From positions 16,001 to 80,000 of the forward strand of contig SVPH01000008.1 in NCBI GenBank assembly GCA_015065965.1: a stretch of DNA of 64,000 bases, in the 5' to 3' direction. Position numbers and translations under genes: made by a program. Position 1 is the first letter of the stretch. Every line of letters begins with the position of its first letter. The stretch is from Oscillospiraceae bacterium. GTDB lineage: Bacteria > Bacillota > Clostridia > Oscillospirales > Acutalibacteraceae. This document shows positions 53,744 through 61,003 of the stretch, piece after piece. The notes below the pieces were generated by a model. It was not told where the DNA came from and did no database searches. It was given only the letters and a program-made list of their open reading frames with translations.

Positions 53744-53778
53744 AAAAAACCTCTTTTGCGATGCAAAAGGGGTTTTTT
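53744..53778 (+). terminator. tRNA terminator
   Basis: AAAAAACCTCTTTTGC pairs with GCAAAAGGGGTTTTTT with one or two mismatches and a 3-base loop. It ends five bases before the repeat array. Confidence 0.85.
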
Positions 53779-53783
53779 CAGCT

Positions 53784-53958
53784 AAATAAATCTCTTTCGG
53801 GATTTGTGAAATATCCTTCGGATGTGAAATATTGCAAGCAATGTGAAATGTCTGCGGACGTTGGTGGATTTATTTCATTTCACTTTCTGCTTCGGCAGAA
53901 AATTTCACAATGATTGAATAATCATTATTTCACATTTTGCCTTTGCAAAATATTTCAC
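53784..53958 (+). repeat. Array of short hairpins separated by GTGAAAT / ATTTCAC
   Basis: A regular structure with no coding capacity. Three GTGAAAT units (53806, 53824, 53843) and then four copies of the reverse complement ATTTCAC (53877, 53902, 53927, 53952) alternate with small palindromes of different sequence. Hairpins: 53788-53805, 53813-53823, 53831-53842, 53850-53859, 53884-53901, 53909-53926, 53934-53951. AAATAAATC (53784) pairs with GATTTATTT (53867), enclosing the first half. The spacers are constant while the hairpins differ, so pairing rather than sequence seems to be selected. It lies between tRNA-Thr and the four-helix-bundle gene. Not a CRISPR: units are about 18-25 bases and palindromic. 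Confidence 0.9.
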
Positions 53959-53969
53959 TAAAACACATA

Positions 53970-53995
53970 ATTGACAATAAAAATGTGGTGTCAAT
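53970..53995 (+). promoter_or_regulatory. Inverted repeat abutting the four-helix-bundle start codon
   Basis: ATTGACA (53970-53976) and TGTCAAT (53989-53995) form a perfect 7-base inverted repeat; the second arm touches the ATG at 53996. The first arm includes a perfect TTGACA. It could be an operator or an RNA hairpin covering the weak GGTG ribosome site. Confidence 0.6.
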
Positions 53996-54349
53996 ATGGC
54001 TGAATCAAAACTTCGCAATTTATCAACCTGTTTTGCTGTTGATGTCATTAAAGTGTGCGGAAATATTAAGGGGCACTATTCTCTTGTCAACCAGTTAGAA
54101 CGTTCTGCAACATCAATCGGCGCAAATATACACGAAGCAAACTATGCTCACAGCAAAGCAGATTTTATTGCCAAACTTCAGATAGCATTAAAAGAATGTT
54201 ATGAAACAGAATATTGGTTGGAATTGTTTGTTAAATCAGAAATTCTTGACCGTGAAAAAGTTGCCGAACTATACTCCCAGTGCGGCACGATAAGAAGAAT
54301 CCTTATCGCTTCCATCAACACCGCTAAAGAAAAAATTAAAATAATATAG
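53996..54349 (+). CDS. Four-helix-bundle protein (23S rRNA-IVS / bAvd-like)
   Basis: 117 residues, almost all helical. The family pattern is LVNQLERSATSIGANIHEANYA (read as LVNQLERSATSIGANI then HEANYA), followed by FIAKLQIALKECYETEYWLELF and a final helix. This family includes the S23 proteins encoded in 23S rRNA intervening sequences and the accessory protein Avd of diversity-generating retroelements; they form positively charged pentamers that bind nucleic acid. No reverse transcriptase or variable repeat is nearby, so it is not a DGR. It directly follows the hairpin array. ATG at 53996 with only a weak GGTG site. Confidence 0.88.
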   Translation: MAESKLRNLSTCFAVDVIKVCGNIKGHYSLVNQLERSATSIGANIHEANYAHSKADFIAKLQIALKECYETEYWLELFVKSEILDREKVAELYSQCGTIRRILIASINTAKEKIKII

Positions 54350-54363
54350 TTACAATTTCCTCA

Positions 54364-54394
54364 CCCTTGGAACTTATGGTTTCAAGGGGTTTTT
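54364..54394 (+). terminator. Terminator after the four-helix-bundle gene
   Basis: CCCTTGGAAC pairs with GTTTCAAGGG (one G-U pair), 5-base loop, followed by GTTTTT. Confidence 0.75.
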
Positions 54395-54444
54395 CTTTGT
54401 TCAGGCAAGAGCAAGATTGCAGATGTGTATTTTTGTGAAAACAC

Positions 54445-54473
54445 TTGAAAAAGCATATTTATGTTGCTATAAT
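54445..54473 (+). promoter_or_regulatory. Strong promoter without an adjacent gene
   Basis: TTGAAA (54445-54450), 17 bases, perfect TATAAT (54468-54473). Expected transcription start about 54480, exactly at the edge of the inverted repeat described next; the nearest open frame is 270 bases away. Confidence 0.75.
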
Positions 54474-54478
54474 TAAAT

Positions 54479-54656
54479 TACCACACTATAATTTAATATC
54501 ATTTTCCGATATAAGGGGTAAGTGTTTTTGTCTTTGGTAAAAACGCGAACTTCTATATTTCTATGCCCTTTTATCGGATATGAAATTATAGTGTGGTAGC
54601 TAAACGGAGTTTGTGTTTTTCGTGTGTGCATAACTTCGGTTAGCACACACTTTTTT
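54479..54656 (+). ncRNA. Candidate structured RNA (or small inverted-repeat element)
   Basis: A perfect 16-bp inverted repeat, TACCACACTATAATTT (54479-54494) and its complement (54583-54598), continues inward as CCGATA/UAUCGG and AAGGG/CCCUU helices with a six-base bulge. Inside are an apical stem (GTTTTT/AAAAAC, with AAGT/ACTT) and a 14-base single-stranded side. A second hairpin with GTGTGTGC/GCACACAC and a TTCG tetraloop, then TTTTTT (54622-54656), looks like a terminator. With the promoter at 54445 this makes a transcript of about 175 bases without coding frame. The alternative is a 120-bp MITE-like element with TA ends. It could also be a leader of the SHOCT gene. Confidence 0.55.
54622..54656 (+). 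terminator. Strong hairpin terminator of the candidate RNA
   Basis: Eight perfect pairs GTGTGTGC/GCACACAC, one bulged A, four more pairs closing a TTCG loop, then six T and further T-rich sequence. Confidence 0.85.
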
Positions 54657-54749
54657 ATTTTTGGAGAGTAAAACAGTGTCAGTTTGTTTTGAGGAGGCGA
54701 AAAAACAAATCTCCATAAGTTATTACAAAACTTTTTAAGAGGTGTTTTT
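54657..54749 (+). promoter_or_regulatory. Leader of the SHOCT gene
   Basis: TTTGTTTT (54683-54690) and AAAACAAA (54702-54709) form a stem whose 11-base loop contains GAGGAGG, a perfect ribosome-site-like sequence that has no start codon right behind it. The gene itself has AAGAGGTGTTTTT before its ATG. I see no clear promoter in this stretch. Confidence 0.4.
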
Positions 54750-55322
54750 ATGAAGAAAAAAATTGCTAATGCTGTTCAGTTGATTTTATTAATCGTATCA
54801 TTTATTATCTTGAATTTAAGAACAATAACAGTAATGGGCAACGGCGTATGGAGTCAGCCTTATGAGACTTCTGCCATTAGTCTTATAGAAAGATTCCCGA
54901 TGTTTTCCATCCCTATGTATATATTATTCTTGCTCTGTGCAGTTATGTGCGTTATTTCCATCGTTTCCAAAAGTACATACAAAGACGGCAAAGCCCACGG
55001 TGCAGTTGCAATATTGCTTTTTATCATTACAGTATTTAATCTTATTACTTGCACACAAGGCGGAGAAGACCTTAATATTGTTTCATCAGAGAATTTTCCC
55101 GGAATAATCCTTATCGGATTGCTTTTTGCAGTAATTGTTGTTGCGTTTGCAAAGCGCTCATCATTTATCGCAGATTCTAAAGAATCACAGCAGACCGTTG
55201 TTAACAACATTCAGGAAACCTCAAACGCTGATGAATTGAAAAAGTATAAAGACTTGCTCGACAACGGTGCGATAACACAAGAAGAGTTTGAAAACAAGAA
55301 GAAAGAACTTTTAGGTTTATAA
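54750..55322 (+). CDS. SHOCT-domain membrane protein
   Basis: 190 residues. Three or four membrane helices (about 7-25, 52-72, 87-105, 120-138) with an outer loop between the first two. Then a short linker and a C-terminal SHOCT motif (about 161-190): ADELKKYKDLLDNGAITQEEF. SHOCT is a small helical oligomerisation or anchor module found in phage- and mobile-element-associated and membrane proteins. Function unknown. It lies in the accessory segment after the tRNA. Confidence 0.8.
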   Translation: MKKKIANAVQLILLIVSFIILNLRTITVMGNGVWSQPYETSAISLIERFPMFSIPMYILFLLCAVMCVISIVSKSTYKDGKAHGAVAILLFIITVFNLITCTQGGEDLNIVSSENFPGIILIGLLFAVIVVAFAKRSSFIADSKESQQTVVNNIQETSNADELKKYKDLLDNGAITQEEFENKKKELLGL

Positions 55323-55327
55323 AATCA

Positions 55328-55364
55328 ACAGGAAACGGATTCATTCTCCGTTTCCTGTTTTTTA
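55328..55364 (+). terminator. Rho-independent terminator
   Basis: ACAGGAAACGGA pairs perfectly with TCCGTTTCCTGT around a 7-base loop, followed by TTTTTT. Confidence 0.9.
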
Positions 55365-55473
55365 TCTGTTGATTTTCTTTTTTAATTGTTTTATACTGTT
55401 ATTGATTTATAGGTGAGGTCTGCACAGATGCAAGCCAAGACTTCTATACAAGTAAAAATGAGGTTATTTTCAT

Positions 55474-56160
55474 ATGAAAACCGAACTTAATATAATCGCT
55501 CACATCCACACCGATTTTACATCAAAATTCGGTATTCCGAGGCAGAGCGGTCTTGTTGACGAACTTGAGGCGACAATCGTTTTTGAGCCCGAATACCGCA
55601 ACCCCGATGCTCTCAGAGGAATCGAAGAATATTCACACATATGGCTGCTGTGGCAATTTTCAGAATGCATGGACAAGGAATGGTCGCCAACTGTAAGACC
55701 TCCAAGGCTTGGCGGCAACAAGAGAATGGGCGTTTTTGCAACACGCTCCCCTTTCAGACCGAATCCTATAGGTCTTTCAAGCGTTAAACTGCTCGGCGTT
55801 GAAAAAACGGAAAACCACGGTTACATTCTCCGTGTATCAGGTGCAGATTTGCTTGACGGCACTCCGATTTACGATATCAAACCCTATCTGCCCTATGTTG
55901 ACTCGCATCCCGAGGCAAGCAACGGCTTTGCACTCGATGAAAAAGAAGGCAGACTTTATGTTGACTTCCCCGATAATCTTTTAGAAATAATACCAACCGA
56001 AAAACAAGCGGCGCTGAAAGCCGTGCTTGCGCAAGACCCGAGACCGCAGTATCAGGATAACCCCGAACGGATTTACGGCATTGAGTTTGCAGGCTTTGAT
56101 GTAAGATTCACGGTAGAAAAAGAAACATTAAAAGTTGTTGAAATCATCAATATGAAATAA
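55474..56160 (+). CDS. trmO: tRNA (t6A37) N6-methyltransferase TrmO
   Basis: 228 residues, TsaA/YaeB family, which methylates t6A at position 37 of ANN-decoding tRNAs such as tRNA-Thr. N-terminal beta barrel with GIPRQSGLVDEL, then RMGVFATRSPFRPNPIGLS and LLDGTPIYDIKPYLPYVDS as SAM-binding and catalytic signatures, and a C-terminal domain with DPRPQYQDNPERIYGI. GAGG lies before the ATG at 55474. Single gene. Confidence 0.94.
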   Translation: MKTELNIIAHIHTDFTSKFGIPRQSGLVDELEATIVFEPEYRNPDALRGIEEYSHIWLLWQFSECMDKEWSPTVRPPRLGGNKRMGVFATRSPFRPNPIGLSSVKLLGVEKTENHGYILRVSGADLLDGTPIYDIKPYLPYVDSHPEASNGFALDEKEGRLYVDFPDNLLEIIPTEKQAALKAVLAQDPRPQYQDNPERIYGIEFAGFDVRFTVEKETLKVVEIINMK

Positions 56161-56163
56161 AAA

Positions 56164-56200
56164 AAAGATTCTTCACCGCAAAGTGAAGAATCTTTATTTT
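56164..56200. terminator. Bidirectional terminator
   Basis: AAAGATTCTTCAC pairs with GTGAAGAATCTTT, 6-base loop, with T runs on both strands; between convergent trmO and metallophosphatase. Confidence 0.9.
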
Positions 56201-57826
56201 TTACGGTTGCGGAACGATGGGATGGTCTTCGCTTATATGTTCAACAGTTATAAAATTATTCCTTGCGGCATATGCCCATTTCATGCCGAAAGCCTTGCAT
56301 GCGCCGTCAACAGGCATATAAAGTTGGTCAGCGTTACCTCTGAAAACTTTTGCGCCGAGGTTGATTTCGCCGTTATTGGTGAGCGCAATATCGCTGCCCT
56401 CGGCGAAAGTCGCTTCTCTGCCGTAAATTTTCAGCGTAACTTTTCCTTTTTCTCTGATATCTTCACCGCCTGCAAATCTTATCAAAGTTGCAAAAGCGAT
56501 ATACCATTCACCGTCTTTGTTAACTGCAGGCGTTGACATATTGCAAAGCCCCAAATCCGTGCCTTTGTAATAAACCCTTGTTCTGCCCTCACCAAAAACA
56601 GGAGCAACTCTGTAAGGTCTGATTTCATCTTTTTCCTTATCAATAACGCATTCATCAAAAATTCTGCCGTCATCAAGTTCAGAGATAAGAGTAACTTTAT
56701 CGCCGTCGACCTCAACAAGAGTATATGCGGCAACATTTTCCTCCTGCGGATAGAACGATGCGTGCCATACTTTATCCGTAGTTTTTGTTCCGGGCGGATT
56801 GAAGTTTGCATTACCGAGTTCATAATGAACAGTACCCTGTGAAGGTCTGTCAAAAATCTCCTCGTTTTTTATCGGGAATGAGCGTGAGAAATTATGCTCA
56901 TGACCTGAGAAAAGAACATCAAGCATTTCCATCGACTCGCGCATCATGGGGTAAGTATCATCATTTGCAAGGTTTGGACCTGCATAATAAACAGGGAAAT
57001 GATGGGCGCCGAACTTCCATGTTTTGCCGCATTCGGCTATATCTTTTTTTGCCCATTCATTCATAAGTTCTGGCTCATTTACACCGAAAACATTAAAATG
57101 AGCGTTACCGTAATTGAACGAATAGATTTCGGTCTGCCAGCCCTCGGGGCCGTTCTTTGGGTATGAATATTCAAGTTGAGTGTTGAAAAATTCCGCCGGT
57201 TCAGCATAGTATCTGTTCACTTCATTGGGAAAATACTGTTCAAAGCCTCTGTTATCGTGGTTGCCGCAACTCATCATATAAGGCAGATGCTCCATGATAC
57301 CCTGCATGCCCTCAAACATCGCATTCCACTGAATCTCATGCTGACCGCAGTTTGTGTTATCGCCTGCAGTAAGAATAAACTTAACATCGGGATGCTTTTT
57401 CAGCACATCTTTGAGAAACTTGTTAAGGGTTGAATAATCGGGGTTATAGTGGTCATTATCTTTCTGGTGGTCTGAAATTGCGATGAATTTAAACTTTGTG
57501 AGATTTTCCTCTTCTGTATCAAACCAATATTCTTCGCTGCGGTTTTCCGCACTGCCGCAGGTGTAATAATAGCGAGTACCTGCTTTGAGGTCTGACGGAG
57601 TTGCCCAGAAGATATTGCTTGTATTGACATCACTTTTAAAGGGTTTGACTATTGCATCAATGCGCTTTTTCTCTCCGTCCTTTTCGTAATATTCAACATA
57701 GCCTTCAGTCACATCAAGGCTCGAACGCCATGTTACTGTCATTGAAGTTTTTGCATCGCCCGAAATGCTGACCATAATGTGATCTGGTCTTTCGGTTGCA
57801 AGCCTTAAATTGGGTTGTCTTTCCAT
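56201..57826 (-). CDS. Purple-acid-phosphatase-like metallophosphoesterase with C-terminal Cu-amine-oxidase-N-like domain
   Basis: 541 residues. The N-terminal fibronectin-III-like PAP domain (about 1-105, MTVTWRSSLDVTEGYVEY) precedes a calcineurin-like core with KFIAISDHQKD, LTAGDNTNCG, SCGNHDNRG, FGAHHFPVYYAG and FSGHEHNFSRS as metal ligands. The last 120 residues (VYYKGTDLGLCNMSTPAVN to the end) resemble the copper-amine-oxidase N-terminal domain common on clostridial surface proteins. No signal peptide is seen, which is unusual for this class. Last gene behind GH27; two-base gap. Confidence 0.88.
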   Translation of the reverse strand: MERQPNLRLATERPDHIMVSISGDAKTSMTVTWRSSLDVTEGYVEYYEKDGEKKRIDAIVKPFKSDVNTSNIFWATPSDLKAGTRYYYTCGSAENRSEEYWFDTEEENLTKFKFIAISDHQKDNDHYNPDYSTLNKFLKDVLKKHPDVKFILTAGDNTNCGQHEIQWNAMFEGMQGIMEHLPYMMSCGNHDNRGFEQYFPNEVNRYYAEPAEFFNTQLEYSYPKNGPEGWQTEIYSFNYGNAHFNVFGVNEPELMNEWAKKDIAECGKTWKFGAHHFPVYYAGPNLANDDTYPMMRESMEMLDVLFSGHEHNFSRSFPIKNEEIFDRPSQGTVHYELGNANFNPPGTKTTDKVWHASFYPQEENVAAYTLVEVDGDKVTLISELDDGRIFDECVIDKEKDEIRPYRVAPVFGEGRTRVYYKGTDLGLCNMSTPAVNKDGEWYIAFATLIRFAGGEDIREKGKVTLKIYGREATFAEGSDIALTNNGEINLGAKVFRGNADQLYMPVDGACKAFGMKWAYAARNNFITVEHISEDHPIVPQP

Positions 57827-57828
57827 AA

Positions 57829-59139
57829 TTATTTCACCTTAATTTTAAAAAGTCTTGCGCCGTGAGGATTAACTTCAGCAGAGAATTTGCCGCTTGTAAC
57901 TGCATGTTCTTCGTGCTTCCACATATCCCAAACACTGTACTCAATGCCGCCGATTGTGACATCGGTAACATCAAAAACAATTTCTCTCACCTCATCATCG
58001 GTATTGAAAAGCGCAACATATTTGCAGTTTTCACCCTTTGAAGTCCAGATAATTTCACCCTTGCCATCGTCGGTTTCCTCTCGCTTGAACTGCCTTGCTC
58101 CGCTTGAGTTTTTGAGCATATCAATAAGTTCTCTGTTTTGAAGAAGAGAAAGAGTGAACTCATCGTTCTCACGCATCTCTCCGCCCATCATAAGCGGTGA
58201 ACGGAAGATTCCCCAAAGAGTCATCATTGTTATCTGCTCATCGTGAGTAAAGCGGGTATATCTGTTCTTATATTTCGGGTCTTTTTCTGTAAGTTGAAGT
58301 CTGCCGAGCGGAAGCATATCACAATCAGGCCATGCACCGGGCTGAACATATTCCTGCCATGCATAGCAGCGTTCAAACATTGCATAAAGTTTGCTCCACT
58401 CGTCCCAGAAATCGCCCGTCATACGCCAGAGATTTGCATTTGCCGCAAGATGTTCATGCTCCCATACGGGTGCAGGACCGGGAGAAAGGCTGAGGACCAT
58501 ATCCCTGCCGCAGTTATCAATTGCTTTTCTGAGCATTTCAATTTCACGGCGTGCCGAATACGGATTATCCTTCAAGAACTCGGTATTTGCAATATCGTCG
58601 CATTTTATGTAGTCAACATCCCATGAAGCATAGAGTTTAAACAGCGAATCATAATACTCCTGAGCACCCTTTGCATCAGGATTTACGCCATACATATCGG
58701 CATTCCATGGGCAGATTGAATACTGCTGCGCAATATCTCTTGCCGTAATACCTTCTGTTATTGTGTTGGTGTTCTGATGAACAGCCTGACGGGGAATGCC
58801 TCTCATTATATGAATACCGAATTTAAGGCCGAGCGAGTGAACATAGTCTGCAATGGGCTTAAATCCCTTACCGCCTGCCGACGAAGGAAATCTTTCGGGT
58901 GAAGGAATAAGGCGTGAATATTCATCCATATAAAGAGGAACAAAATTATGATAAGCATAGCCATCTGCGGTTGGCTCTGACCACTGGATGTCACACACTA
59001 CATATTCCCAGCCGTAATCCTTGAGATTTTTTGCCATATAATCCGCATTTGCGAGAAGTTGTTCTTCATTAACCGCCGCACCGTAGCAGTCCCAACTGTT
59101 CCAACCCATGGGTGGTGTAAGTGCAAATTTCTTGTGCAT
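57829..59139 (-). CDS. GH27 alpha-galactosidase
   Basis: 436 residues, retaining GH27 (alpha-galactosidase/N-acetylgalactosaminidase). PPMGWNSWDCYG at the N-terminus, nucleophile Asp in VDYIKCDD, acid/base in LWRMTGDFWDEW, and RSPLMMGGEM. A C-terminal beta domain follows. No signal peptide, so it works on imported galactosides. A second alpha-galactosidase of a different family (GH36) is at 5805, so the organism covers alpha-galactosides twice. Confidence 0.95.
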   Translation of the reverse strand: MHKKFALTPPMGWNSWDCYGAAVNEEQLLANADYMAKNLKDYGWEYVVCDIQWSEPTADGYAYHNFVPLYMDEYSRLIPSPERFPSSAGGKGFKPIADYVHSLGLKFGIHIMRGIPRQAVHQNTNTITEGITARDIAQQYSICPWNADMYGVNPDAKGAQEYYDSLFKLYASWDVDYIKCDDIANTEFLKDNPYSARREIEMLRKAIDNCGRDMVLSLSPGPAPVWEHEHLAANANLWRMTGDFWDEWSKLYAMFERCYAWQEYVQPGAWPDCDMLPLGRLQLTEKDPKYKNRYTRFTHDEQITMMTLWGIFRSPLMMGGEMRENDEFTLSLLQNRELIDMLKNSSGARQFKREETDDGKGEIIWTSKGENCKYVALFNTDDEVREIVFDVTDVTIGGIEYSVWDMWKHEEHAVTSGKFSAEVNPHGARLFKIKVK

Positions 59140-59142
59140 AAA

Positions 59143-59967
59143 TTAACTTTCCTTTCGGTAAATTCTTATTTCAAATTCTATTTCCGTGCTAAACTCTTGA
59201 ATGCTTTCAATTTTTTGCTGGTCTGTCTTACCTGTTTTATAGTAATAAGGTGTCATTTTAAAAAGGTTTTGTATATCCTCATTGGATTCAAGCCATATTT
59301 TACCCTTTGTCTGAGTTGTATTTATCAGTTTAAAGCCGCTGATTTCAGCATCGGGAACATCGTTGAGATAAGGTTTTTCATATATTGCCGCCTTCAGACC
59401 GTAAAGATGGTTTTCAAGAGGAATAACTCTGAACATCAAGCCACCGTTTTTCAGCACACGGCTGAATTCGGCATCCGCCTCGGGAGAAAAAATATTGAAA
59501 AGCGCGTCAAAACTCCCATCAGCAAACGGCAAATCAAAAAGGCTTGCAACGGCAAGCGGAATTGAGCATTTGCGCTTTGATGCAAATTCAAGAGCATCTT
59601 TTGAAATATCAACACCGTAAAACTCAACGCTTTTACCTTTTGGGGCAAGATTCTGCTTTATCTCGGACGAATAATAGCATTCGCCGCAGCCGGCATCAAG
59701 TACGCAATCACCGCTTTTCAGGTATTTATCACACAATCCGCAAAGACTTTCAAGCAAAGCACCATAATAGCCTTTGCTGAGAAAATCGCGCCTCGCTCTT
59801 ATCATCAGGCGGTCATCTCCGTGCCTTTTTGCCGAAGATTTTTGCGACTGCAATAAATTGACATAACCGAATTTTGACTTATCAAAGCAGTGACCTTTTT
59901 CACATTTATAAAGTCGTTCTTCCTCACAGAGAACGCTTTTGCATACGGGACAGACAAACAAACTCAT
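59143..59967 (-). CDS. rlmA: 23S rRNA guanine-N1 methyltransferase RlmA-type
   Basis: 274 residues. N-terminal zinc ribbon CPVCKSV with YKCEKGHCFD, then the family stretch FGYVNLLQSQKSS and GDDRLMIRARRDFLSKG. A Rossmann methyltransferase follows: DAGCGECYYS and NIFSPEADAEFSRVLK. Methylates N1 of G745 or G748 in 23S rRNA; G748 homologues affect tylosin resistance. The ATG overlaps the preceding TIM-barrel gene by four bases. Confidence 0.92.
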   Translation of the reverse strand: MSLFVCPVCKSVLCEEERLYKCEKGHCFDKSKFGYVNLLQSQKSSAKRHGDDRLMIRARRDFLSKGYYGALLESLCGLCDKYLKSGDCVLDAGCGECYYSSEIKQNLAPKGKSVEFYGVDISKDALEFASKRKCSIPLAVASLFDLPFADGSFDALFNIFSPEADAEFSRVLKNGGLMFRVIPLENHLYGLKAAIYEKPYLNDVPDAEISGFKLINTTQTKGKIWLESNEDIQNLFKMTPYYYKTGKTDQQKIESIQEFSTEIEFEIRIYRKES

Positions 59968-60830
59968 TTCTTTACCCTGTATTTTTCAATTTTTCTCATC
60001 ATTGACCTGCCGACATCACGCATAAATCTTTCACACGCAGGCAAAAGATCATCAGGGAAATCCGCCATAAAATTATCCGCTTCATATGTAAAGTTGCCCT
60101 GATAATCAATCTCTCCGAGCGCACGGAGAATATCGTCCCAATCCATATCAAGGATATAAGGAAGTGTATGGGAATCGTTAACATTATCGTTGTCATGTAT
60201 ATGCAGGCAGCCAAGCCTTGAGCCCATCTGCCTTATCATATTACCTGCGGAGTCGCCTACAAGTCCGCAATGACCGAGGTCAAGACATGCCGTAAAATTC
60301 TTTTTGTTAAGTGAATCAACATAATAGTTAAATTCATCAGCAACGCTGCAAACATTCGGCACCGCTTTGCCAAGTTCTTTATCCCATCCCCACATATTTT
60401 CAAGAGCAATTTTTACGCCGTAGTCCGCTGCATACGGCTCCAATTTACTGTAAAGTTCCATGTTCTTTTCATATTGGTTTTCTTTGAACTGAACGGGATG
60501 AACAACACATATTTTAGCATCAAGCATACCTGCAACTTCAAGTGCTCTTTTGATTTTTTCAAATATATCTGCATTATATGCTTCATCGCCATCTTTTGCG
60601 GAAGGGAACGGAGCATGAGCCTGCTCAAAAGTTACACCGTAAAAATCTGCAATTTCAAGCAGTCTTTTTATATGAGCCTTATATCCTGCTGTATTAAGCA
60701 CACAGTCATCGTCTTTCATCATAAACATTGAATAATCAATGCCGTCAAAACCGCTGTCGCAGATGATACGCACTGCCGCTTCATCACCCAGACGCTTGGA
60801 AATCATTTCTGTTTGGTTAACAAGTTTCAT
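59964..60830 (-). CDS. Sugar phosphate isomerase/epimerase-like TIM-barrel protein
   Basis: About 289 residues. AP-endonuclease-2-like barrel with FEQAHAPFPS, ICVVHPVQFKE, IALENMWGWD, CLDLGHCGL, CLHIHDND and FTYEADNF as probable metal-ligand strands; the full ligand set argues for an active metal enzyme. ATG at 60830 with AAGGTG six bases ahead; an in-frame TTG at 60845 lies before that site. First gene of the minus operon with rlmA, GH27 and the phosphatase, so probably tied to galactoside use. Confidence 0.83.
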   Translation of the reverse strand: MKLVNQTEMISKRLGDEAAVRIICDSGFDGIDYSMFMMKDDDCVLNTAGYKAHIKRLLEIADFYGVTFEQAHAPFPSAKDGDEAYNADIFEKIKRALEVAGMLDAKICVVHPVQFKENQYEKNMELYSKLEPYAADYGVKIALENMWGWDKELGKAVPNVCSVADEFNYYVDSLNKKNFTACLDLGHCGLVGDSAGNMIRQMGSRLGCLHIHDNDNVNDSHTLPYILDMDWDDILRALGEIDYQGNFTYEADNFMADFPDDLLPACERFMRDVGRSMMRKIEKYRVKK

Positions 60831-60865
60831 ATCCGTCACCTTCAAAATTACTAAAATATAGCCTA

Positions 60866-60894
60866 ATTATAACAGGTAAACCTGAAATCTACAA
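60866..60894 (-). promoter_or_regulatory. Promoter of the GH27 operon with palindrome in its spacer
   Basis: Minus strand: TTGTAG (60894-60889), 17 bases, perfect TATAAT (60871-60866). The spacer holds CAGGT-N2-ACCTG (60873-60884), an inverted repeat placed where a repressor would block RNA polymerase. Confidence 0.7.
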
Positions 60895-60940
60895 GTGTTA
60901 TCTGCAGTTTTGCCAAACAGATTTATTAACAATTTATTAA

Positions 60941-60969
60941 TTGACATTTGCAGAAAAATTTTGTAAAGT
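60941..60969 (+). promoter_or_regulatory. Promoter of the TetR gene
   Basis: Perfect TTGACA (60941-60946), 17 bases, TAAAGT (60964-60969), 34 bases before the ATG. Confidence 0.6.
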
Positions 60970-61003
60970 TAAGATATATATTTTGTTGGGGAGAGAAAAA
61001 TAT

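Noticed and set aside
53698..53913. Open frame crossing the tRNA and hairpin array
   Set aside because: It reads through the tRNA 3' half, terminator and palindromic repeats; no coding signature or ribosome site.
53784..53958. CRISPR array
   Set aside because: Units are 18-25 bases with a 7-base constant part that changes orientation midway, and the variable parts are palindromes. CRISPR repeats are longer, same-strand and separated by non-palindromic spacers.
53996..54349. Diversity-generating retroelement, because of the Avd-like protein
   Set aside because: No reverse transcriptase, template repeat or variable repeat was found on either side.
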